Part shown: one piece after another, positions 56,163 through 64,000 of the stretch
Position numbering within the stretch: the stretch's first letter is position 1
How the letters are laid out: the number at the start of each line of letters is the position of its first letter
The notes under the pieces: model-generated
What the model was told of the DNA's origin: nothing
Database searches by the model: none
Seen by the model: the letters and a program-made list of their open reading frames with translations, nothing else
Position numbers and translations under genes: made by a program
Source: Lithobates sylvaticus
Lineage: Eukaryota > Chordata > Amphibia > Anura > Ranidae
NCBI GenBank assembly: GCA_028564925.1
Contig: CM053032.1
Span: 117,705,490-117,769,489, forward strand
Direction of reading: 5' to 3'
DNA: 64,000 bases

Positions 56163-57216
56163 TATATACACACAGACATAAACACACACACAGACATACG
56201 ATCAAAATTCCAGCATCATACCAAAAGACAAAAAATGTGTTCTTTTCGCAAAGCTGAGTTTTCCCAACGCATCAGGCAGAGAAAACGAACCCCTTTTGTC
56301 TCAGCACAACAAACGTGTCCTGGACTGGGCTCTGTTCTCCCCCTTTCTCTGCCTGTGAAGAGGGAAAGCTCAGTTTGCGCCGTAAATACCTGGCCCACCA
56401 TCTTAACTGTTGTGGATATTCCACCACACTCTTGCTCTAATAAGCGCCTTTCAATCTTATGATATAATGCGCCCTCAGATCGTATGTCTCCCTGGATCCC
56501 CATTCCCAAAAACAGACATTACCACAAGTCTCACGTCATCATCTCAGCATCAGCTCCCCTCAAATGAGCCAGCTTACTTCTTTTTATTCAAGACAACAAA
56601 AGGGATTACAAAGGATTGTGATCTCACAGGAAATTGAATGACCATATAAGGATTTGAAACAATACAATGGAGAAGGAGGTGGTGTCTTCACAGACAGCCA
56701 ATAAAGACATTTGTTTTCCTTCAAAAGAACCAATCACAGACCTGTATACATTCAAATAGGCTTAGCAAACTGGCATGCATAACTGACAATTCCGGGGTTT
56801 AGTAATCCTTAGTACACATTGTTCGAAAAGAACAATGTGTACCTGGATTATACTACCTTCCTTGTGGATGGAAGATTATCTGCAGATGTACGCCGCCAAT
56901 CCCAGCATGTGCTGATCAGACACAGCAGAGACAGTGAGCACACATCTGCACACAACAGACCCTTGCAGAGCAAACATATACCCCCCCCCCGGACGAACGT
57001 CTTTGCAATGCACAGGGGCCCCTTCGCCGGGTGACACACCCCCACTCCGCAAACATCTCTTTCCAATCCCATGAAGTTATCCACTACTTAACAGGTCTCA
57101 ACCAGTGTCAGTCTGCCCCAGTCAGCTCTTTAGAGCAGGCTGGGACAGAACGAAAACTGGGGGACTCTTATGACAAAAATACATCTAAAATATCTTCATA
57201 AAATTTTCCCCAACAT
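56163..57216. other. Unassigned sequence
   Basis: Open frames of 75-97 codons occur on both strands but show no codon pattern, splice context or family motif. I see no supported gene. Confidence 0.45.
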
Positions 57217-57350
57217 AGCTTGCACATGATTGGATGATAAAACTAGCAGAGCTTCACCTCATTTCAGAGCTTCCCCTCAGATCTACAGTGATCTACAGCG
57301 ACTGCACTTCCAAGAGTGCAAAGTGGATTTGCCTTTAGTAAATCAACCCC
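57217..57350. mobile_element. Partial palindromic MITE (AAGGCAAATCCAC type)
   Basis: GCTTGCACATGATTGGATGA through AAAGTGGATTTGCCTTTAGT matches the right half of the element at 52139-52433. The left half is absent. Confidence 0.75.
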
Positions 57351-57622
57351 AGTGTCTGGAGACTCAACTTTAGTCCCTGCATGCAAGGGTGGCTTCTTAG
57401 AATGCTGCAAGAAAAAGAAGCCACCCTGAAACAGGAAACCTAGGGCATCAGTCATGGCACTAGCTTAAACTGGAACCTAGGCAAGGATTAAAGAAGCTGC
57501 AGTAATTGAAAAATCAGTTTATGAAAATCCCTAAAAACTGAGAGTTTAATATCACTTTAAATAAATAGGTTGGTCAATGTGGACTTGTTATAGGGCAGAC
57601 ATACCACAGGTTGTTCAGCCGT
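57351..57622. other. Unassigned sequence
   Basis: No supported gene or repeat. Confidence 0.5.
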
Positions 57623-57920
57623 TAGGCCCCATTCACACCTGAGCATAGCGGTTTCAGGCAGAAAGTTGCGTGATTTTACCACGATTTTTCATCGATTTTT
57701 GCCTACAGGTTAAAAGGTCACCAATGTAAAAAGCAGAAAAAGGCCCAAATCTGCCTAAAATAAAAGTTCCAGAACTTGTTTCAGCTTCAGGCATTTTGGA
57801 GCTTCTGGCTTCAGGCGTTCTGGAGTGGAGATGTGAACCATCTCCATAGAGAATAATAGATTTTTTCCCCTCCAGCGTTTTGTAGCTTGAGGCTTCAAGC
57901 TACAAAATGCTCAGGTGTAT
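57623..57920. mobile_element. Probable MITE (CACACCTGAGCAT ends)
   Basis: TTAGGCCCCATTCACACCTGAGCAT at the left is answered by ATGCTCAGGTGT at about 57908-57919, but the outer GGGGCCTAA is missing on the right. Interior GCTTCAGGC/GCCTGAAGC blocks are palindromic. Probably an end-truncated copy. Confidence 0.5.
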
Positions 57921-58531
57921 TGCTTTTTGTGACTGCACTCTGCTCTGATTCACGGAAATGGGATGTCTGCACATCCTACATGATGCACAGGACTGGGAGG
58001 CCCAAGAATATTCCAGCTATTGAACAGATCTGTAACAAGAGCATATTGAACAACATATTGATTAAAGTGGTCACATCTATCTGGTGAACAATGTGTTCAC
58101 TGGGAAAGTGTAGAGTGGTGAACATCGATTGCCAGCACTGTTTGTTGGAGCACACATTTGATATGGAAACATTGGGGGGAATTAACAAAGAATGTTGCAA
58201 GCACCTTGCTTACAGCAATCTTCTAAATATAAGAAAATGAAGCAAATACCTCTCCTAATTGTCAAAAAGAGTGCAAGCCTCTTTGTTAATTAGGAGTGAT
58301 CAGTTTTTTTGACATGTCTGACAGACACAGCACAGAGAATGGAGATGTGGAGCTGTATAATCTGATCTCTCTGCCTGTCTTCACCTCCCACTCAAACCAG
58401 AGTTGGAGGGAGGAAGAGGGTAATTAACCCTGCATGCTTTGCTTCTGTATTGTAATCACTGCATGAGCAGAGACAGGGTTGTCCCATACAACAAGGTTAC
58501 AACTGGCAGGAATCCGCAGCAGTTTTCTATA
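57921..58531. other. Unassigned sequence
   Basis: No supported gene or repeat. Confidence 0.5.
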
Positions 58532-58539
58532 GTTTACAT

Positions 58540-58797
58540 CAGGGGTGCCCAACCAGTGGCCCGCAGAGCACTCTGATGTGGCCCGCGACCTCCTGCTCTG
58601 GGATGGAATAGAATACTGTTATTAAAGATCAGTTTATTACTAAAATCACAGTGTATCTATACAGGCATATCTGTTCTGCAGTGGTTACTGGGCTGCTTTC
58701 AAACTGATCTGCAGGTGCATTGTGGCTCATTGTGGCCCGCGACCGGTTACCAAGTCGCTTAAGTGGCCCTCGCTCTTCAAAAGGTTGGGCACCCCTG
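58540..58797. mobile_element. Charlie-type hAT MITE (258 bp)
   Basis: Ends CAGGGGTGCCCAACC and GGTTGGGCACCCCTG are perfect 15-bp inverted repeats. The 8-bp duplication GTTTACAT is exact (58532-58539 and 58798-58805). No transposase. Confidence 0.95.
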
Positions 58798-58805
58798 GTT
58801 TACAT

Positions 58806-59127
58806 ACTACTGTATTCCCTCTGTTAATTAGGAGCATGCCTGTGCTATTTCACACTGAAATAGAAACTAGAGCAGAAATATACCTGATACAGATCTATAT
58901 GCTTAGTTAATGTGGTGCACACCACTCCTGACAGTTTTATGCACCATTACAATAGCACAGAAAGCCTAATTAATACCCCGGATTATATCTGTGAGAAGTG
59001 TTAAACACTCAAAGTACGAATGTGCACATTTATCAGCACCTTATTGTTAATAAATGGATTTTATTTAGCCAATTATCGCATCATTTTTTCATTTATTTGA
59101 GCATTTTACTTGTGCCTTGCAATTAGG
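58806..59127. other. Unassigned AT-rich sequence
   Basis: No supported gene or repeat. Confidence 0.5.
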
Positions 59128-59530
59128 CCCCTTTCACACATGCGGACCGCATGTCCGTTTTTTATCCATCCGTTTTTGGATGAAAAACGGACATACATGC
59201 ATGTCTATGGGGTAGCGAGTGTCAGCGGATGAGCATCCGCTGACACCCGCTATTGTCCGCCTCCGCAATTGTCCGGTTCTGCAGACGGAGGAAAATCCTA
59301 TTTTTTCATCCGTCTGCAGAGCGGATCGGATGAACACGGACAGACGGTCCGTGTTCATCCGATCCTCCATAGAGGAGAGCGGAGAACTGACAGGGCGGTC
59401 CCTGCATAGTGTGCAGGGACCGCCCTGTCATCAGCCGGCTCAGCGGGGAACAGCTGTGCGATTCCCGCTGAGCAACGGATCTTCACGGGGCGGATCATTA
59501 CGGATCCGCCCCGTGTGAAAGGACCCTAAG
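59128..59530. mobile_element. MITE with CCTTTCACAC ends
   Basis: TAGGCCCCTTTCACACATGCGG and CCGTGTGAAAGGACCCTA are inverted ends. The interior is rich in ATCCG/CGGAT palindromes, including GGGACCGCCCTG blocks around 59391-59430. The target is TA or TWA and the superfamily is not settled. Confidence 0.75.
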
Positions 59531-60366
59531 GGGGAAAGTTTTATTTTGTAAGGCATGTGGTCTGATATGGTTCAGGAGGGGAGGCTTGATCGCTGCCCTC
59601 TCTTTCTTGGCAACTGGGTTGCATGCCTGGATAAGGGCATGGTATGAACTTTGGGGGGAACCCCACACAGTTTTTTCCATTTTTGGTAAAATGTGTACTG
59701 CCCCTAAAATAAAATTTGTATGTAATTGCATGGGGTCTCCCTTAAAATGTATAACTGACCCATTGTCAGGGCTGGGCTCAGCCCTTCCTTCTCTGAGCTG
59801 GCCGCTCAGTTGTCAGCTAATTTCAAGCTCCTATCTCTCCACAGTGATTCATCTGTTGATGATATCCTGCTCGTCAGTCCTGCCTACTTAAACTGGAGGG
59901 CCACCCTAAAAAAAAAACAGCATTAATATTCTTAAAAAAAAAACATTTGAAAAAAATATGTTTTACCTTACCAGAAATCCCTGTTGATAGGCAGTCTTCC
60001 TAATCTGCCTCTTCCTACTCCGCGGTGATCTTCGGTCTTCTCTCCTCCTCGCGTTGTCTTCTGGGTAATGGGGCGCGCTGTGTTCTGGGAACTGTGTGTT
60101 TCCCAACACAGCGCGTCCCATTCACAAACCGCTGCGCGACTCGCGCATGCGCAGTAGGAAACGGGCAGTAAAGCCGCAAGGCTCCACTGCCTGTTTTCCT
60201 TAATGAGGATGGCAGGACTGGGACCCGAGAGCCGAGGGATGGGTCGGCCTCGGCGGCCGACATCGCGGGCGTCCTGGAAAGGTAAGTGTCCTTATTAAGA
60301 GTCAGCAGCTACTTTTTTTTTTAGCTGCTGACTTTTAAAAAAAAAAATTCCCACTGGAACACCACT
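59531..60366. other. GC-variable sequence, probably part MITE
   Basis: From about 59890 the text (A-rich run, GC-rich CGCATGCGCAG core, palindrome AGTCAGCAGCTA / TAGCTGCTGACT at 60301-60333, end CCACTGGAACACCACTTTAA) looks like a frog-type MITE ending at a TTAA. A matching left end is not found. No gene is seen. Confidence 0.4.
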
Positions 60367-60370
60367 TTAA

Positions 60371-61329
60371 CCACTACAATACTGTGCACTTAAACACCCT
60401 TCCTGCCCAGACCAATTTTCAGCTTTCAGTGCTCTCGCACTTTCAGTGACAATTGCGCGGTCATGCAATGCTGTAACCAAATTAATTTTTTATCATTTTG
60501 TTCGCACAAATAGAGCTTTAGTTTGGTGGTATTTATTTGCGACTCCGTTTTTTATTTTTTGCGATATAAGCGAAAACATAGCGGAAATTTTGAAAAAAAA
60601 CAATATTTTCTCCTTTCTTTTTTAAAAGAAATCCAATAAAATCAAATTTTGTCATAAATTTAAGCCAAAATGTATTCTGCTACATGTTTTTAGTAAAAAA
60701 AATTCCGTTAAGTGTATAATAATTGGTTCGTGTGATCACGGACATATGTACGCAAATGATCATGTAAAAGGGGTGTGCAGGTGATCACGGACATATGTGT
60801 GCAGATAATCATTGGGACATGTTATTTTACTGGGACATATGTGAGGGACATGTGTTTTTATTATTTGGGGACATGTGTGTTTTGGGGACATGTGTGTTTT
60901 ACTGTGGGGACATGTGTGTTTTACTGTGGGAACATGTGTGTTTTACTGTGGTGACTCTAGACTGGTGATCAGTGAGTAAAAAAAAAAAGCTCATACTCAC
61001 TGATCACCAGCCGGCTGCAGCGATCCGCTCTCCTCTCCTCACCGACGACTTCCGTGTGAGGAGAGGAGGGCCGATTGCCTAGCAACCGGCTGTTTGTTTA
61101 CATCACATGACGGCCGTGATTCGACACGGCCGTCATGTGATCAGGAGGGCCAATCACCGAGCCCTTCTGCCGATCCGAGATGCGCCGTGTCGGGGTGACA
61201 CGGCCGCATCGGGATCGCGCCGCTGCGCGGGCACGATCCCTCTACTTCTGAAGGACGTTCCGGAACGTCCATTCAGAAGTAGACGGCTCTCACCCGGCCG
61301 TATATGTACATTGGCCGGGTGGGAAGTGG
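60371..61329. mobile_element. TTAA-type MITE, complete (959 bp)
   Basis: TTAA at 60367-60370 and 61330-61333 flanks CCACTACAAT... and ...GGGAAGTGG. Internal blocks GACAATTGCGCGGTCATGCAA and GCGATATAAGCGAAAA match the copies at 33894 and 35867. It also holds a GGGACATGTGTGTTTTACTG repeat (60730-60950) and two long palindromes (61097-61141, 61242-61283). Confidence 0.85.
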
Positions 61330-61671
61330 TTAAGCAGTCCAGCCCAGATGATCTCTGCCTTTGCCTTAGTCACATCTCTAGAGATGCTCTCCTGTGTTGC
61401 AGGTAGGGATGGGCCCGGTGTTCGATTCAAACCCATGTTCGAATCGAACATCGGCATTTGGTCCGCTCGTCGAGAGCAGAACTCTGGGGGCCGTTCGCAT
61501 CAAATTCGTGTGATGCAAACGGTCCACAATGCACTGCGCCAGTCGCAGTGCATTGCTGGCTGATGATTGGCCAAGCATGCACTGTGACCCCGCATGCTTG
61601 GCCAATCACAGAGCCAGCGGCGAGGAGAGCAATAATATTATAGCTCAGGGGGTTTAGTACACGCCCCACAC

Positions 61672-61679
61672 TATATAAG
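61672..61679 (+). promoter_or_regulatory. TATA box of hAT copy C
   Basis: TATATAAG between ACGCCCCACAC and GCCGCC, identical in setting to copy A. Confidence 0.55.
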
Positions 61680-61914
61680 GCCGCCGGGCCGGCGGCCTCG
61701 TGTAGTGTGTTCCGGCTTGAGGAACAGTGACAGTGTACTGTACAGTGTGTACACACTATATGTGAATCATTTCTGTGTGGGGAAAGTGTAGGGAAAGAGG
61801 AAAAATAGGCAGGGATAGTGTATTCTTCTCAGCCTTTGCTTGTGGGGAAAGTGTAGGAATAGAGGAAAAATAGGCAGGGATGGTCTGTTCTTCTCAGTGC
61901 TGTTCTCTACCAAT

Positions 61915-62345
61915 CCAGACATCTGCAGGAGATAGTGTGTGTGTGCTGTGTGAGTATAGCACAGCACACTAAACCACCTGTACCCTGTATCTGCCCTGTT
62001 GTCACCTAAGACAGCCATCTGCAGGAGTTAGTGTGTGTGTGCTGTGTGAGTATATCACAGCACACTAAACCACCTTACCCTGTATCTGCCCTGTTGTCAC
62101 CTAAGACAGCCATCTGCAGGAGTTAGTGTGTGTGTGCTGTTTGATTATAGCACAGCACACTAAACCACTTTATCCTGTATCTGCCCTGTTGTCACCTAAG
62201 ACAGCCATCTGCAGGAGTTAGTGTGTGTGTGTGTGCTGTGTGAGTATAGCACAGCACACTAAACCACCTTACCCTGTATCTGCCCTTCTGCCCTGTTGTC
62301 ATCTAAGACAGCCATCTGCAGGAGTTAGTGTGCTGTGTGACTCCA
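61915..62345. repeat. 97-bp leader array of hAT copy C
   Basis: Units with GCCATCTGCAGGAGTTAGTG recur at about 62013, 62109, 62206 and 62309, each followed by GCTGTGTGAGTATAGCACAG and CTGTATCTGCCCTGTTGTCA. Homologous to copy A's array but with a different unit length and number. Confidence 0.9.
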
Positions 62346-62399
62346 GCACAATATACACTACCCAATTGCTGGTTTTCCCATCTCCCTGCAGGCCATTAC

Positions 62400-64000
62400 A
62401 TTGTCTGGAAGTCCAACAAGGAGAGGCAGACAGTCATGAGCCAAGAAAACTGGGCAAGCAGGCTCTGTGTCTAGAGACAACAGTGCTGGTTGTGGACGCA
62501 GTGCATCGTCATCAGCACGTGGCCATGGGACGCACTTGTCCTTATTTTCACAGCTGGAAATGTTGAGCCGCATCATGCCGAAGGCTTGGTAGAGTGGATG
62601 ACCAAGCCCTTCTCATTCTCCTCATCCTCTCTCACCCAGGCTACCCAGGGTACTGGCAAAGCAGCTGCCAACGCATACTCAATGTCATCAGGCACCCCTT
62701 CCCTAGACCCACCATGTCCTCCTGAGGAGTCCCCCAAACTGTTTGAGCACAGTGTTGGGTACATGCTCCAGGAGGATGCCCAGCGTTTTGAAGGCTCCGA
62801 TGATGATACCCAGCTAGAGGAAGGCAGTAGCGTAAGCGCAGAGAGAGGGGATGCTAAAGGACAGCAATCTGGCAGTCAGGTTCCACCAGCTGCAGCTTAC
62901 TGCCAGGTTTGCTCCAGTGGTTAAGAGGGAGGAGATGATGAGGTCACTGACTCCACGTGGGTGCCTGAACGGAGAGAGGAAGAGGAGGAGGAGGAGGCGG
63001 CACATCTCCAACGAGGCAGGATGCCCTCCGGGGGCCAGCTTGAGGCCAGCACACCAACTGAATCGCTCCGCAGAGCTCCGCCTGTGCAGGGCGCTGCCTC
63101 TGCACGTTATTACAAAAGTTCTTTGGTGTGGGCCTTTTTTGAGAAGAGTGCATCAGATCGCACCACTGCTATTTGCAACATATATCTCAAGCGTATCTCG
63201 CGTGGCCAAAACATCAGCCGCTTGGGCACCACAAGCATGACCAGACATATGTTGACCTGCCATGCAGCTCGTTGGCAACCGCACCTTAAAGGCCCACACC
63301 AAAGAACAAAGCGGACCTCTCCTTGATCCTCATCAGCTGGGATTTCCAACCCCACTATACCTTCAGTCCTCTCTGAAAGCTGCACTGAGAGGAATGAAGG
63401 TGTAGAATTAGGTGTGTCACAGCCAAGTACTTGCGGGCACTCTGCTAGCAGTACACCGACGTCCGATTGTACCAGGCAAATTTCCCTGCCCCAGCTGCTG
63501 GACCGTCGAAAGAAGTTCACTCCCAGCCATCCACATGCCCAGCGGTTGAATGCTAGCTTGGCTAAATTGCTAGCACTTTAACTGCTGCCTTTTCAGTTGG
63601 TAGACTCGGCCCCCTTCCGTGAGTTTTTTCAATGTGCGGTTCCTCCTTGGCAGGTTCCCAAACGCCACTTTTTCTCACGAATGGTAATGTCTTGGCCTCG
63701 CTGGACAGGGCGGTCAGCGGTAAGGTGCATATTACCGCTGACTCATGGTCCAGCAGGCATGGACAGGGACGTTACCTATCTTTCACGGCCCATTGGGTCA
63801 CTCTTTTGGCAGCTGGGAAGGATGCAGGACAAGGTGCAGTAGTGTTGGAGGTTGTTCCGCCACCACGCCTCCAAAATACTACTACTGGTTGTGACACACC
63901 TCTCTCCTCCACTCCCTCCTCTTCTTCTTCCTCCATGGCCTCTTCGAGTGCTCTGTCCTCGGAACCAGCGGTGCTCCGTAGGCGTCCAAGGGGCTACGCA
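62400..64000 (+). pseudogene. hAT transposase (family 1), copy C, N-terminal and core part
   Basis: The position of the start ATG reads TTG, and the next codons match the family (SGSPTRRGRQS) before a TGA. Later pieces keep the acidic N-terminus (62490-62924), the BED finger (about 63110-63270; VWAFFEKSASDRTT), and the first catalytic Asp in ITADSWSS (63740-63742), which copy B lacks. In the finger the second Cys is Tyr (CNIY versus CNIC in B). The frame is broken in at least three places. The gene continues beyond the window, so the other catalytic residues cannot be judged. Confidence 0.88.

Larger units (their letters stand above)
61404..64000 (+). mobile_element. hAT family 1, copy C, 5' part
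   Basis: It begins TAGGGATGGGCCCGGTGTTC at 61404 and runs off the window. The order is terminal region, GATTGGCCAAGCATGC stem (61565-61607), TATATAAG (61672-61679), a 97-bp leader array, and a transposase gene from about 62400. The 8 bases outside the 5' end are TTGCAGG-like (61396-61403), for comparison with the absent 3' side. Confidence 0.92.

Noticed and set aside
56216-56509. Open frames of 75-97 codons as host exons
   Set aside because: No consensus splice sites bound them, both strands are similarly open, and the text shows no conserved motif.

Overview
This is a repeat-dominated stretch of a vertebrate nuclear genome, most likely a frog. The mix of DIRS and Ngaro tyrosine-recombinase retroelements, a chromodomain Ty3/Gypsy element, L1-like and L2/CR1-like LINEs, large BED-finger hAT transposons and many TTAA, TA and TAA MITEs resembles anuran genomes. 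The species is not identifiable by eye. There are no bacterial-type genes, operons, rRNA or functional tRNA genes. Nearly every long open frame belongs to a transposable element.

Layout. 1-2505: 5' part of a hAT element on the minus strand whose leader is a 64-bp minisatellite (1-1911). 3890-4500: 3' end of another copy of that family. 4968-6458: L2/CR1-like LINE fossil. 6459-7670: Charlie-type hAT MITE. 7671 to about 23005: minus-strand DIRS fossil, opened by hAT copy A (9718-20811), itself opened by hAT copy B (12250-18850); both insertions keep exact 8-bp target duplications. 23269-43179: a roughly 19.9-kb element bounded by long inverted repeats and an exact 9-bp target duplication. It holds a Ngaro-like fossil interrupted by a chromovirus (24799-30509), TTAA MITEs, and a second hAT family (37245-42764). 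43471-53575: part of a host gene on the plus strand, with two well-defined exons (50000-50096, 53461-53575), a probable third (from 43471), and a near-complete L1-like LINE (43999-49792) in the intron between. 53900-61330: introns or intergenic DNA with MITEs and one SINE-like repeat. 61404-64000: hAT copy C, running off the window.

How the parts relate. The three large hAT copies of family 1 are damaged in different ways: A lacks the BED finger and has Asn for the second catalytic Asp, B lacks the first catalytic Asp, and C has lost its start codon. None visible here could make a complete transposase, yet A and B transposed cleanly, so enzyme was probably supplied in trans. All family-1 copies carry different tandem arrays in the leader. 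The least conventional object is the 20-kb inverted-repeat element: its arms are made of diverged short units, it has a 9-bp duplication of Mutator/Foldback type, and no transposase is visible.

Limits: family names rest on motifs read by eye. The host gene is not identified. Boundaries given as 'about' are uncertain by tens of bases or more.
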